The translations under genes and the position numbers were made by a program. A DNA stretch of 64,000 bases from CAYMZZ01 sp046297935. Its GTDB lineage: Bacteria > Bacteroidota > Bacteroidia > Chitinophagales > Chitinophagaceae. The stretch lies in the NCBI GenBank assembly GCA_046297935.1, contig JBKBHA010000004.1:372001-436000 (forward strand), given 5' to 3'. Shown in pieces: positions 1 to 10,700 of this stretch (position 1 is the first letter of the stretch; each line of letters starts with the position of its first letter). The notes under the pieces are model-generated. The model was not told the DNA's origin. It did no database searches and saw nothing but the letters and a program-made list of their open reading frames with translations.

Positions 1-672
1 GATCAGGGCATCGGCTATTTGCAAGGGCAAAAAGAGTTTGATAGATGGTGCGATTTCGTGTAGCAACCACATCAGAAGCCACTCGAGAATGATGCCATAC
101 ACAAAGAACACAATGATGGCAATGCCACTTCTACGGAAAACGGTAGCAAGAAACAAAGCAAACATCAGATAAGTGAAGCTTTGCAGGAAGGTATAAATGA
201 GGTAGTAGGAGCCCTGCGGATAGAAATCAATTCCAGTAACCTGGTACATGATGAGGGTTGCAATAAATGTGAAGAAGGTGATCACCAGCGACATGGCCAC
301 GATCAGGCCGATCTTCGTGTAGATGAAAGTTTCCCGCTTCCAGCCATCAATGATGTTTTGCCGGTGAGTCTTGAAATTAACTTCGTTGATGAACAGGTTG
401 ATGATGACCATGCCGGGCAGGTAAAGCAACACACTAGTCCAGAAACCAACTGTCCGCCAAATGTTTTTGGGCGAGAACAGATTGAATATATCACTTCCTT
501 CCGTGACCTGTCCATTGGTGACAGCGCTTTGCAAATTGCCGACAAAGCCAATATAGATGCGGTAAAATATATAGATAATAAGAAGTATACCGATGATATA
601 AAGGATGGAAAACACCTGAAACACCCGGTAGTTTTTTATTTTCATCCATTCTATCTGAAGATTACGCAACAT
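1..672 (-). CDS. ABC-2 type transporter permease, partial (C-terminus beyond window)
   Basis: This reading frame begins with an ATG at 672 (MLRNLQIEWMKIKNY...) and stays open to base 1, so its 3' end lies outside the window; 224 codons are visible. A basic N-terminal segment is followed by a hydrophobic helix (IIGILLIIYIFYRIYI), a soluble loop and at least four more hydrophobic segments, the layout of ABC-2 permeases. It lies 25 bp downstream of an ABC ATPase on the same strand, so the two probably form one exporter expressed as an operon. The substrate cannot be told. A role in gliding or in antibiotic export is possible but nothing specific supports it. Membrane assignment is solid; the family rests on topology and context. 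Confidence 0.8.
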   Translation of the reverse strand, partial: MLRNLQIEWMKIKNYRVFQVFSILYIIGILLIIYIFYRIYIGFVGNLQSAVTNGQVTEGSDIFNLFSPKNIWRTVGFWTSVLLYLPGMVIINLFINEVNFKTHRQNIIDGWKRETFIYTKIGLIVAMSLVITFFTFIATLIMYQVTGIDFYPQGSYYLIYTFLQSFTYLMFALFLATVFRRSGIAIIVFFVYGIILEWLLMWLLHEIAPSIKLFLPLQIADALI

Positions 673-697
673 GCTATTTCTTTTTAAAGGTTCTTAA

Positions 698-1621
698 TTA
701 ACGATCGCTTTGATTGCCGGTTATTTCGAGGAATCGTTTTTCCAGGGTCTTCCTGCGAAGATTCAACTGTGTAAGCACTACCTGGTTTTCAAAACAGTAT
801 CGATTGATGGCGGCCGGACCAAAGCCTGCTTCGCTGGTCACTATCAGACTGCTTTCAGCACTGGTAATTTCTTTGATTGCCGAGTTTGCAGTTAGTACTG
901 ACTTCAACTGTTCCGGATTCTCCGACCAGAGTTCTATTTCTATTGTCGGAACGCTGGTATCGGACTGATGATCGAGTACTTCAGCTACCGTACCGGAGGT
1001 TTTCAGCACACCCTTCTGAATGATGGCCACATGCGTACAAACTTTTTCAACCTCATCCAGAATATGGCTTGCCATAATAATGGTCTTGCCTTCCCGGTTC
1101 AGCTGCCGGATTAATTCCCTTATTTCAGCGATACCCGCCGGATCAAGTCCATTGGTAGGTTCGTCAAAAACCATAATGTCCGGATTTCCAAGCAGGGTGG
1201 AGGCGATGGCCAGTCGTTGCTTCATTCCGAGCGAATAAGTGCTGAATTTTGAAAAGCGTCGATTGGTGAGATTCACTTTTTCCAGTACTCTTGGAATATC
1301 ATCCTTTCCTCTTTGCTTGATAGCAGCTGCAATCTCCAGATTCTGTTGCCCACTGAGGTAATGATAAAAGTTGGGCGTTTCCAGCAGAGTACCAATCTGC
1401 CTGCGTTGCTCGGCACTGCCTGGCTGGCCGTTCCACAAAAAGCCACCTCCACTTGGTCGAAGAATGTCCATGACTATACCCAGCAGTGTAGTTTTGCCAC
1501 TGCCGTTTGGTCCAAGTATTCCAAAAACACTTCCTTTTGGCACTTCAAACGATACATTCTGTAAAGCCTGTACCGGCCCATAGGACTTTGATAAATTCTG
1601 AATGGAAAGTACTGATTGCAT
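698..1621 (-). CDS. ABC transporter ATP-binding protein
   Basis: This 307-residue protein is an ABC ATPase that would power the permease encoded just downstream. Walker A is GPNGSGKTTL (about residue 37), the signature is YSLGMKQRLAIA, Walker B is IMVFDEPTNGLDP, and the H-loop is MASHILDEVE. The roughly 80 residues after the nucleotide-binding domain resemble the C-terminal extension seen in many ATPases paired with ABC-2 permeases. It is the first gene of a two-gene minus-strand unit; the 75 bp upstream separate it from the GH43 gene. Substrate unknown. Confidence 0.93.
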   Translation of the reverse strand: MQSVLSIQNLSKSYGPVQALQNVSFEVPKGSVFGILGPNGSGKTTLLGIVMDILRPSGGGFLWNGQPGSAEQRRQIGTLLETPNFYHYLSGQQNLEIAAAIKQRGKDDIPRVLEKVNLTNRRFSKFSTYSLGMKQRLAIASTLLGNPDIMVFDEPTNGLDPAGIAEIRELIRQLNREGKTIIMASHILDEVEKVCTHVAIIQKGVLKTSGTVAEVLDHQSDTSVPTIEIELWSENPEQLKSVLTANSAIKEITSAESSLIVTSEAGFGPAAINRYCFENQVVLTQLNLRRKTLEKRFLEITGNQSDR

Positions 1622-1696
1622 AAAAATAGTTGGTCAGATGAAGATATCTAAACGCGTGTTTTCAACGGTCGGATTTGGCTGAAAGGTAAGGCTCCT

Positions 1697-2710
1697 TCAT
1701 GAACGGCTCACTGCCGGGTCGGCCTTTACACCTTCCTTTGTTATTTTGACAGGAAGAATCTTTCCCTGCGCATCGAAATGCATTTCGTCAATACAGGTTT
1801 CCCTGCTATTCCCATCCGTTTCCGTCAAAGGTCTGCGATGATAAATAATATACCATTTACCTGATCCGGGGGCATTGATTACGGAGTGATGTCCTGCGCC
1901 GGTTGCAATCGCCGGATCCTGCTGAAGTATCTTGCCTTCGCGCTTGAAGGGACCGAAAGGACTGTCGGCAACGGCATAAGCTACGCTATAATCGGGACCC
2001 GTCCAACCGCCTTCCGACCACATGAAGTAGTAGCGGCCATCTTTTTCAAACATGATAGGACCTTCCACATATCCTTCAGGTGTGATTTCGCGAAAGATGC
2101 TGCTGTCTTCAAAAGGAATGAAGCCGGTGAAATCATCCGTCAAGCGGGCAATATTGCAATGACGCCAGCCACCGTAGATCATATACCAACTGCCGTCTTT
2201 GTCCTGAAACACAAACTGATCAATTGGCTGTGCTCCATTGTAAAACTGAGCGATCAAGGGTTTACCGAGATAATCCTTGAACGGTCCGGCTGGATTGTCA
2301 GCTACCGCAACGCCTATTCCCCCTTTTTCATCATTGCTTTGAATGTCGTTGGCAGCAAAGAATAGAAAATAGCGATCTCCATTTTTTACTGCTGCCGGCG
2401 CCCACATTGCCCTTTTAGCCCATTTAATGGAACTGGTATCAATAATGCGTTCGTGTTTTTCCCAATTCACCAGGTCAGGCGACGAAAAAGCATCCATAAA
2501 AACCTGCTGATCGTAAGGTGCAGAGAAGGTAGGGTAGATCCAGTATGTATCTCCAAATACCACCGCCTCCGGATCAGCATACCAACCGGGGAAAACCGGG
2601 TTGCCTTGTTTTTTTTCACTGCAAGCCTGCAATAGGAAAACCAATACAACTACAGGCACAGATTTTATGAAAGATCGAAGAATTAGGAATAACATAGAGC
2701 AAGTAATCAT
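1697..2710 (-). CDS. Glycoside hydrolase family 43-like lipoprotein
   Basis: This 337-residue protein is probably an outer-membrane-anchored glycosidase acting on arabinose- or xylose-containing polysaccharide. A signal peptide ends in the lipobox LLQAC, so the mature N-terminus is a lipidated Cys. The GH43 five-bladed beta-propeller signatures are visible: YADPEAVVF near the start (catalytic base Asp), PIDQFVFQDKDG (the Asp that tunes pKa) and EGPIMFEKDGRYYF (general acid Glu). Motifs repeated once per blade (AMWAPAAVKNGDRYFLFF, GSWYMIYGG) support the fold. No SusC/SusD pair is adjacent, so it is not part of a visible polysaccharide utilisation locus. It could share a transcript with the DUF1080 gene 42 bp upstream on the same strand. 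The exact substrate is not predictable. Confidence 0.88.
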   Translation of the reverse strand: MITCSMLFLILRSFIKSVPVVVLVFLLQACSEKKQGNPVFPGWYADPEAVVFGDTYWIYPTFSAPYDQQVFMDAFSSPDLVNWEKHERIIDTSSIKWAKRAMWAPAAVKNGDRYFLFFAANDIQSNDEKGGIGVAVADNPAGPFKDYLGKPLIAQFYNGAQPIDQFVFQDKDGSWYMIYGGWRHCNIARLTDDFTGFIPFEDSSIFREITPEGYVEGPIMFEKDGRYYFMWSEGGWTGPDYSVAYAVADSPFGPFKREGKILQQDPAIATGAGHHSVINAPGSGKWYIIYHRRPLTETDGNSRETCIDEMHFDAQGKILPVKITKEGVKADPAVSRS

Positions 2711-2752
2711 TCAGTTAATTTGGAAGAAGATTATTGTTGTCGGGGGAGGTAA

Positions 2753-3526
2753 TTAATTCAGTGGCCGCACCCATATATTACGAAAACTGATGGCTTCACT
2801 CGGGTCGCCATGATCCTGCAAAAGTATCGGGCTGGCTCCATGGGCTACCTTGTAGTGGGGCTGACCCACATACAGGGTCACACCTTTCAGCTGCACATTA
2901 TTTTGAACCAGCACACCATTCATGATGGCTGTCACCGATGCGGGGCTTTTCAAACTACCGTCGCTATTGAATCGGGGAGCCGTCCAAATTATATCGTATG
3001 TCTGCCATTGACCGGGAGGCCTGCATGGATTGGCAAGCGGAATATGTTGTTTGTAAATGCTGCCAACCTGACCATTTACGTAGGTTTCGTTCTTGTAATT
3101 GTCGAGAATTTGAATTTCATAACCGTTACCTTCCGAACCTGTAAGTGCCAGAAAAATTCCACTGTTGCCGCGACTTTGGCCGCTGCCGGTAATGTTTTCG
3201 GGAATATACCATTCCAGATGAAGTTGATAATCGAGAAACCGCTGACGGGTTTGAATATTGCCGGTACCTTTTTTCACGGTAAAATGCCCATTGTAAACTG
3301 TCCAACCTGCTTTTTTGCTGGTATCGTCGGCCGATACCCAGTTGTCGAGATGGTCACCACCGAACAATACGATCGCATCGGATGGCGCTGCAGCGGCGCT
3401 ATCGCCGGGTTTTAAAACGGGCGGTACGGGAGACCATTGTTCCGTATCTTTTGGATTGCCCTTTTGCGCGAAGCTGTTAAGGGCCATAGTCAACAGTAAA
3501 AATACAGGCAGTGTTTTTTTGCTCAT
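2753..3526 (-). CDS. Secreted DUF1080 protein (3-keto-disaccharide hydrolase fold)
   Basis: This 257-residue protein has a cleavable signal peptide (MSKKTLPVFLLLTMALNSFA, then Q) and one DUF1080 domain, a concanavalin-like beta-sandwich now often called 3-keto-disaccharide hydrolase. Typical family features are the opening 'VLFGGDHLDNWVS', the central 'GNSGIFLAL' with 'YEIQILDN', and the closing 'ISFRNIWVRPL'. The predicted location is periplasmic or extracellular. It lies upstream of the GH43 lipoprotein on the same strand, which fits a carbohydrate-processing role, but the substrate is unknown. Family assignment is firm, enzymatic activity is inferred. Confidence 0.88.
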   Translation of the reverse strand: MSKKTLPVFLLLTMALNSFAQKGNPKDTEQWSPVPPVLKPGDSAAAAPSDAIVLFGGDHLDNWVSADDTSKKAGWTVYNGHFTVKKGTGNIQTRQRFLDYQLHLEWYIPENITGSGQSRGNSGIFLALTGSEGNGYEIQILDNYKNETYVNGQVGSIYKQHIPLANPCRPPGQWQTYDIIWTAPRFNSDGSLKSPASVTAIMNGVLVQNNVQLKGVTLYVGQPHYKVAHGASPILLQDHGDPSEAISFRNIWVRPLN

Positions 3527-3629
3527 GTGGCCGGTTTGAATGTATAAGTAAGATACTAAAGGTAAAGGTTTCTGTTTTATGTCAACTTTCAGTGCCCTAT
3601 ACCGTTATTTATTAGTTTTAATACAAGGT

Positions 3630-4580
3630 ATGGCAACAGTATTAATCACAGGTGGAACGGGTATGTTGGGCACCAGCCTGACCAGCTACCTCAGAGAACA
3701 TGGGCATCAGGTGATCATATATTCGAGAAGTCCTAAGGAGGCTGTACCCGGCGGCAACCCGACCTATGCCTATTGGGATCCCGAAAAGGGTGAGCTCGAT
3801 AAGGACGCTTTTGCAGCGGCTGAGGTTTTGATCAATCTGGCTGGCGCCGGTGTTGCCGACAAGCGGTGGACCCACAGCCGGAAACAGGAAATAATTGATA
3901 GCAGGGTCAAGTCGGGCGAATTGCTCGTTCGTTCTTTGAATAACATTCCTAACAAGATAAAAACGGTCCTTAGTGCTTCTGCAATTGGTTGGTATGGTGC
4001 AGATGCAGTGATACCTAATCCAAATCCTTTTCGGGAATCTGACGAGCCTGCCGCTGATTTTCTTGGAACCACCTGTCAGGCCTGGGAAAATGCAATTCTT
4101 CCGGCGGCTTCGGCCGGTCGACGGTTAGCAATTTTTCGGATCGGGATTGTACTCAGCAATACAGGTGGCGCGTTGGCCGAGTTCCGGAAGCCGGTCCAGT
4201 GGCGTATTGCGCCGGTGTTGGGTTCCGGTCGGCAGGTTGTTAGCTGGATTCATATCAACGATCTGGTGCGTTTATTTGCCTCAGCTATTGCACAGCCAGC
4301 TCTCGACGGCGTATTCAATGCGGTGGCCAGCAGTCCGGTGAGTAACAGACAGCTCATGACCACACTTGCAAGAATAGAGAAAGGCAGCGGTTTTCTAACC
4401 GTGCCTGTGCCTTCCTTTGCGTTGCGTTTGATGTTGGGCGAAATGAGCATCGAAGTGTTGAAGAGCGCGACTGTGAGCAATCAAAAACTGATCAACGCCG
4501 GATTTCAGTTTCATTTCAACGAACTGGAAGCAGCCCTCGCCGACCTGAAGCAAAATAGAAAAAAGAATAGGGATAGTTGA
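3630..4580 (+). CDS. TIGR01777 family NAD-dependent epimerase (SDR39U1/YfcH-like)
   Basis: This is an extended short-chain dehydrogenase with an N-terminal Rossmann motif TVLITGGTGMLG. The frame is open from an upstream ATG at 3579, but the ATG at 3630 is preferred because it puts the nucleotide-binding strand at the N-terminus as in the family, giving 316 residues. Other family features are LINLAGAGVADKRW, the SASAIGWYG segment with the catalytic-region Tyr, and a C-terminal domain (FNAVASSPVSNRQLM). The family is widespread but its reaction is poorly defined. It is transcribed divergently from the DUF1080 gene and convergently with the metalloprotease (15 bp between stop codons). Confidence 0.9.
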   Translation: MATVLITGGTGMLGTSLTSYLREHGHQVIIYSRSPKEAVPGGNPTYAYWDPEKGELDKDAFAAAEVLINLAGAGVADKRWTHSRKQEIIDSRVKSGELLVRSLNNIPNKIKTVLSASAIGWYGADAVIPNPNPFRESDEPAADFLGTTCQAWENAILPAASAGRRLAIFRIGIVLSNTGGALAEFRKPVQWRIAPVLGSGRQVVSWIHINDLVRLFASAIAQPALDGVFNAVASSPVSNRQLMTTLARIEKGSGFLTVPVPSFALRLMLGEMSIEVLKSATVSNQKLINAGFQFHFNELEAALADLKQNRKKNRDS

Positions 4581-4595
4581 AAAGTGCAGAGCCTG

Positions 4596-5246
4596 TCAAT
4601 AGCCTTCATGCCAGACACTGCTAAAGTCGCCAATCAACCATTTTCCCTTCTCCATGTCTGATTCACCAATTCTGATCTGGGAAAGATCTTCTGGTTTTAC
4701 GCGCCGGTGGCAGGGATGCATGGTGCCTCCCTGCGTGTTGTCGCCGGCAGCAGCGCCTGGATTGTATTGAAATTCAGAATCGACAATTGTACCGCGTGGA
4801 TACATGATTCCAGGGCGACCCTTTCCTCGCAAGTCAAGATCCAACGGATGTCTCAGGCCAAGTGTATGGCCGTATTCATGAGCTGCAGTAGTAGAACCTT
4901 CGTACAAATTATCCAACAGAAAATAGCCGGTGTTGCATCCGATGCCGTCCACAAAGGAGATATTGCCTGGTGCCTTATCTTCAATTCTAAAGAAATTAAT
5001 CAGGGGATCGGTGTTAGAAATTACTTCAAGTGGAGTCAGATCACTACGATAATGGGCTGTAATGCGAAACTGAAATTTTCGCTGCTGTGTATCCGCCGTC
5101 ATGCTCAGTGCGGGCTCATTCCACATACATTCTATTTCATGTCTGATGCGCTCCGTGATCAATGGATCCGCCGCATGGCCATAAGTCACTATATGCGAGT
5201 GAATCCAAACTTCGTTGAGATCTGGAAAAAATTCTGCAACCCCCAT
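4596..5246 (-). CDS. Metzincin-like zinc metalloprotease (M10-type)
   Basis: This 216-residue protein carries the complete metzincin zinc motif HEYGHTLGLRH (three His ligands plus the catalytic Glu), followed about 15 residues later by a plausible Met-turn, PGIMYPRG. It therefore should be a zinc endopeptidase of the matrixin-like type. No signal peptide is visible: the ATG at 5246 is preceded in frame by a TGA six bases upstream, so no N-terminal extension is possible. The location is therefore unclear. It begins 26 bp after the fadN-like stop codon on the same strand and may be co-transcribed with it, though no functional link is evident. Confidence 0.72.
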   Translation of the reverse strand: MGVAEFFPDLNEVWIHSHIVTYGHAADPLITERIRHEIECMWNEPALSMTADTQQRKFQFRITAHYRSDLTPLEVISNTDPLINFFRIEDKAPGNISFVDGIGCNTGYFLLDNLYEGSTTAAHEYGHTLGLRHPLDLDLRGKGRPGIMYPRGTIVDSEFQYNPGAAAGDNTQGGTMHPCHRRVKPEDLSQIRIGESDMEKGKWLIGDFSSVWHEGY

Positions 5247-5272
5247 TTTTCACAATTTGTTACATAGCGACC

Positions 5273-7651
5273 TCAGTTTCGGATTGGTCGACCTGATTTC
5301 AGTACGCTTTGGATGCGTTCAAGCGTTTTCTTTTCACCACAAAGCGAGAGAAAAGCTTCCCGTTCCAGATCTAGCAGGTATTGTTCCGTCACCAGCGTTG
5401 GCTCGCTCAAGTCGCCACCGCACATTACGTAAGCTAGTTTTTTGGCTACTAATGCATCGTGCTCAGTAGCGTAGTTCGCCGTGCGCATAGCATGAATACC
5501 TGCGTATAAAGCACCCAGTGCTGAGCGACCCAGCACTTTTACATCTTTGCGTTGTACCGGTGTAGAATAGCCGCTATCGAATAGTTCAACTACCGACTTA
5601 CGTGCTTCGTACACCCGGCGACCCTGGTTCATTACCACTTCGTCGAGTCCTTTGCGATAAACGCCAATCGAAAAGCCCTCGGCCGCAGAGGTGGCTACTT
5701 TCGCCGTTGCTATTGTCAAAAACCGGTTTTTCAGCGTAATGGTGTCCGGTTCATCGGGGTGCATTTCATCTGCTGCACGAAGCACAAATTCTTTGGTACC
5801 GCCCCCGCCGGGTATGAGGCCTACCCCCAGTTCAACCAGCCCGGTATAGGTTTCAGCCGCAGCACACACTTTGTCGGCATGCAGACTAAGCTCACAAGCA
5901 CCGCCCAACGCCAGACCATGAGGGGCCACTACTACTGGCACAGCAGAATACCTCGCGCGCATCATTGTGTTTTGAAATAATCGGATGGCCATATCCAATT
6001 CATCATACTCCTGCTCTATGGCCAGCATAAAGATCATGCCCACATTAGCACCGGCAGAAAAATTGGGTCCTTCATTCGCAATCACCAGTCCTTTATAGTT
6101 GCGCTCTGCTTTTTCAATTGCTGTTTGCATGCCGGCTAAAACATCGCCACCAATGCTCCCCATTTTTGTCGACCACTGCAACCCTAATACGTCGTCGCCA
6201 ATATCGTACAGCCGGCACGATGCATTTTTCCAAACCAGCTTGTCCTGAAAATTACTCAACACAATAAAGGCTTCGCCTCCGGGCATCTGCTTGTAGCTCC
6301 CGGTTCCCGGGTCATAGCAGTACCTGACACCAGCTTCCACTTTATAAAAGTTACCATGTCCCGAAGCCAGCATCTCCCTGATCCAGGTTGGAATGGGAAA
6401 TCCGGCTGCATCCATCGCTTTCACTGTTTTTTCTACTCCCAGCAGATCCCAGGTTTCAAATGCACCAATTTCCCAGCCAAAACCAGCCATCATGGCATCA
6501 TCTACCCTGTACAATTCATCGCTTATTTCAGGTATGCGATGCGCTATATAAGAAAACAAGCCGTAGTGAAATTGTCTGTAGAATTCACCGGCCTTGTCGG
6601 GAGCCGCCACTAACATTTTAATACGCTGATGTAGATCGTCTATTGGCTTTGCTGCCTCTACCGATGCGAACTTCGGACGGGTACGTGGCTTATACTCAAA
6701 AGAATTCAGGTCAAGCGTAAAAATTTCTTTCTCAGCTTTTTCATTTTTACGCTTGCTGAAAAATCCCTGGCCAGTTTTATCCCCCAGCCACTTATTTTCG
6801 ACCATTTTATTGAGCCAGGCGGGGATCGCGAAAATTTCCCGGGCTTCGTCATTGGGGCAGTTGTCGTAAACGCCATTAGCTACCTTTACCAGGGTATCGA
6901 TGCCCACCACATCTGCTGTACGAAACGTCGCCGACTTGGGGCGGCCAATCAGGGGACCTGTAAGGGCATCCACCTCGTCAATGGTTAAACCCAATTTATC
7001 GACCAGCGAAAACAACGACATAATGCCGAATACGCCTATTCGATTAGCAATGAAAGCCGGCGTGTCCTTACACAGTACGGTTGTTTTGCCCAATATCCTG
7101 TCGCCATAATCCATTAGAAAATTGATCAGCGCGGGATCTGTATCCGGGGTCGGAATAATTTCCAGTAGTCGAAGGTACCGGGGCGGGTTAAAAAAGTGCG
7201 TGCCGCAAAAATTCTTCCTGAAATCATCCGTTCGGCCCTGAGCCATCAGGTGTATGGGAATGCCGGATGTGTTGGAGCTCACGATGGTGCCCGGCTTTCT
7301 GAACTGCTCTACCCGTTCATAAATTTTCTGTTTTATGTCAAGCCGCTCTACCACCACCTCAATGATCCAGTCCACATTGGCAATTTCTTCCATGTTGTCG
7401 TCGAAATTGCCGGTACGAATCAGTTTCACTACATCAGCATGGTAAACCGGCGAGGGGTTGCTCTTGATCGCTGCAGTGAGCGCATCGTTAACTAATTTAT
7501 TCCTTACAGCGGCATTCTTGCTGTCGGCGGCTTCCGCAGGAACCATGTCCAATAGCAATACCTGAACCCCGACTCCTGCAAAATGGCAGGCAATTCTGGA
7601 TCCCATTACACCACTTCCCAGTACGGCAACTTTCTTAATCGTTTTTCGCAT
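5273..7651 (-). CDS. fadN: 3-hydroxyacyl-CoA dehydrogenase/enoyl-CoA hydratase (FadN type)
   Basis: This 792-residue bifunctional beta-oxidation enzyme hydrates enoyl-CoA and oxidises 3-hydroxyacyl-CoA in the cytoplasm. The N-terminal NAD domain has VAVLGSGVMGSRIACHF. The dehydrogenase half contains SSNTSGIPI and FCGTHFFNPPRYLRLLEIIP, and the C-terminal crotonase half contains NEGPNFSAGANVG, GLALGGACELSLHAD and GLIPGGGGTKEF. The domain order (dehydrogenase first) and the length match FadN of Bacillus rather than E. coli FadB. The usual partners, a FadA thiolase and an acyl-CoA dehydrogenase, are not adjacent: the 95 bp upstream lead into the AsmA-like gene and the downstream gene is a protease. 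Confidence 0.9.
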   Translation of the reverse strand: MRKTIKKVAVLGSGVMGSRIACHFAGVGVQVLLLDMVPAEAADSKNAAVRNKLVNDALTAAIKSNPSPVYHADVVKLIRTGNFDDNMEEIANVDWIIEVVVERLDIKQKIYERVEQFRKPGTIVSSNTSGIPIHLMAQGRTDDFRKNFCGTHFFNPPRYLRLLEIIPTPDTDPALINFLMDYGDRILGKTTVLCKDTPAFIANRIGVFGIMSLFSLVDKLGLTIDEVDALTGPLIGRPKSATFRTADVVGIDTLVKVANGVYDNCPNDEAREIFAIPAWLNKMVENKWLGDKTGQGFFSKRKNEKAEKEIFTLDLNSFEYKPRTRPKFASVEAAKPIDDLHQRIKMLVAAPDKAGEFYRQFHYGLFSYIAHRIPEISDELYRVDDAMMAGFGWEIGAFETWDLLGVEKTVKAMDAAGFPIPTWIREMLASGHGNFYKVEAGVRYCYDPGTGSYKQMPGGEAFIVLSNFQDKLVWKNASCRLYDIGDDVLGLQWSTKMGSIGGDVLAGMQTAIEKAERNYKGLVIANEGPNFSAGANVGMIFMLAIEQEYDELDMAIRLFQNTMMRARYSAVPVVVAPHGLALGGACELSLHADKVCAAAETYTGLVELGVGLIPGGGGTKEFVLRAADEMHPDEPDTITLKNRFLTIATAKVATSAAEGFSIGVYRKGLDEVVMNQGRRVYEARKSVVELFDSGYSTPVQRKDVKVLGRSALGALYAGIHAMRTANYATEHDALVAKKLAYVMCGGDLSEPTLVTEQYLLDLEREAFLSLCGEKKTLERIQSVLKSGRPIRN

Positions 7652-7746
7652 TGACTCAGTTTGAAATTAGTTAGCTAAACAACTATTTTACGTGAAGGTA
7701 AGCCAAAAATGGAAGTAAGAAAAGTGATTTTCGGCCTGTTTCGCGG

Positions 7747-10700
7747 TCATTTGGCAGACTGGCGTTGGAGCATTTCCCGTATTTCTTTTTTGTATTTCCG
7801 CGCTTCTTTTGCTGGCTTACGCAGGCCGATATTGCTCATCACACCACTGAGCGTGATTTTGACCAGATAGTTTACAGCTGAACGGTCACGAAGCCGTACA
7901 ACAAAAACACGGCCTTCTTTTCCTTTGTTTCGATTCCTGATAATGGTGTTGGCCAAAAGGTTGGTGAGTCGAGCGCCCAGACTGCGTGGTTTATCTCGAA
8001 TCACTTCCACTTTCAGTTGATCGTAGTAAACCACCATGGTTCCGTAGGCTATGTTTTCCTGGCCCTGAACCCACATTTGAAGGCTGTCTAAGTGGCCTGA
8101 TCTTAACTCCGCTCGTGCAAGAGCTGCCAGCACTGGATTGAGTACGGCGAGATCTCCCTGTCCCATGCTTGCCTGCATCCTGAAACCGCCAAGCGAATCA
8201 GCATATGCTTCCTGAACACGCAGGCGGGTGTCGATATGGTCAGCTAGTTTGGCGCGCGCTTCTATATAAAGGCTGTCGCCGGGTTGTTGATCAAAGTTTC
8301 GAGCGCCTGATATCTGACCATTCAAATCGGTTACAGCAATGGTTCCGCTACGGTGAGTTTTATCATCCACTTCTTCATACAAAACGTTTGCATTGGTCAC
8401 CAGAATCGTGTCAGCGCGGAATCGGAAAGGGATTTTTCGTAGCAGGTTGCCGGGCAAAGCGCGAACAATGCCAGGTTCTCGAGGAATTCTTTTGTCGCGA
8501 TAGTCGTCGAGAAAACCATTTGATATGTGCAATGTGCCTATCGACAATACACTGTCGCGTGCGAATGCTGCCAGATTCACCGGCCCCATGGTGATTTTGC
8601 CAGCGCTGGCAGTTACATAATCCGATTGAAACTTCAGCCGCTGGTGGAAGGTGGCGCTATCAACAGCTGGATTGTAAAGAAATGAATCTACCGTAAGCAA
8701 GTTTGGTACGAGATTGTAGGAGAAATTATGCCATTTGAATTGGTCAACACTATCAGAATAGGTTCCTGTCCATTGGCTTAACTGAATTTTGGGATTGTTC
8801 TGCAGCAATGATGAGAGGTTGATGAGCCAGCCCGATTGCAGTTTAAGATCCTTCACTCGGCCAGAACTGATGTTTAATTCTCCGTGGCGGGAGCCCAACT
8901 GGCCAAAAGAAAGTTTATTGCCCTCCAGTTGAGTAAGGTCGGCTTTCCAGTCCCAGTGCTCCAGATCATTTTGTATAGCTTGAAAATTTTCCACCTTACC
9001 TACAAGCAGTCCACTACCGGTTTCGAACAGTGGTCTGTTTTTTTCTTTCCATTGCAGTCCTTGCATGTGAAAAGCTACCTGGCCGGCTGAAATACGGCGA
9101 ATAGGTTGCCATTCCATTTTTGCGTTGGCAATTAAAAGGCTGTCGCCTTGAGCGCTTTGCCATTGGAAGCTGGTTTGGTCGGCTGATTGTACCGAAATTG
9201 CAGGTTCCTTCAATAATAGCTGACCGATAGACCAGTTATTTGATTGACCTCCTCCGTTTGATCCAAATCGCGCTTTAAAAACTGGCTGCATCAGTTGCAA
9301 CTTTTCAAGATGCATTTTCGATTTAAAGATGTCGTTCCAGTTAAACTGACTGTTAACCTGAATGGTTTCGAGGCTTAAGGAATCAGTTCTACTCTTCCAA
9401 ACCAAATTCAGGTTTTTCCATATACCACCTCTGGCGGCTTGCTCATCCCAGCTGTCTGCTTTCAAGAGCAATTCAGGGCTGCTTGCATTTAATTGGCGCA
9501 TGGTGAAACTCACCCCGTCGATAAATGTTTGTTGATTCACCGACTGCCATTCACCGAGCTCAAAGTTGGTCAACAGTCCTTCAATTTGTAGACTGTCTCG
9601 TTGCAGCAGCAAACTGGTTTGCTCCCCGCTAATGCTGCTGAGTTGAAGATCGGGTAATGCTTTAGGAGTTCCAGTACCTCCGATGTCCACCCGCAGATCT
9701 GCTTTTTTCCAATGAAGTCCATGAACAGCCTTAAGCTGCATGTATTCATCAAATACCATTACGGGCGCCTCTATCTTTTCTGCCGACAAGCTCATTTTGC
9801 CAGGATAACTGACTTTCAGGCCGCTCGCCAGAGCACGGTTTTCACCACCGATAAACTGTGCCTCACTCAACTCGGCTTCCCATCCATTTTGTGCGTAGAC
9901 TCCCTTTTTAAAATCGAGATACTGAATCGCATCACGCAGATCGCGCGCTCTTGTTGCCTGCAACAATTCCTTTGTTTCAAGCAGAATGGTAGCATCATCA
10001 AGTTTTAACTCGGCGGCATTGGGCAGCAGCAGGTGTACCTGTCCCTGTATTATGTGAGTCCGTTCCAGTTGCATGGCTTTCGAAAGTGATGCCAGGGTCT
10101 CGAACATATCGTGGTTTTTCCGACGCCTTGCACCGGCAATATTGTATCGGATATCTGGACGAATCAACGTGATTTGTTCCGCCTGCAATTTTTGATTAAA
10201 GACCAGCTCATCCCAGGAAAGGCCGTACAGTTCCAATTGACGCATGCGGAGTTGGTTGTATCGGCGACCATCTTCCAGTTCGCGGTACTCAAAATTGCTT
10301 AAACTAACGCGATTGTCGTTGAAAAGGATGCTGTCGAATTGAATGGCATATGCGCTGTCTCGTATAAAATTCTCGTAGTTTCGAATCGCCATCTCGAACT
10401 TGCGAATAGATACAGGCCTTTCACCTTCATCGCGTATGCGAAGACCTTCCATCGAAAAATTGTTATCTGTCGATGTAAACGAACTGGGCCGGCCGGCACG
10501 CATGGTATTGATATCGAACGCCCCATTTTCCACAACTACAAATGCCACATCAAGTTCACCTGTCAGTTGCTGCAGCAACTCGTCGAGCCTGGGGGCGGCA
10601 ACGGGTGAATTGGCAGGTATATCGACATTCAGCTTAAACTGCGGGTCATACGCATAAACCGAGTCGGCGCGTATTACTTCGGCATGGTAAAGCGTGTCGA

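Noticed and set aside
1697..3526. A polysaccharide utilisation locus
   Set aside because: A GH43 and a DUF1080 protein are present but there is no SusC/SusD pair, sensor or other glycosidase nearby.
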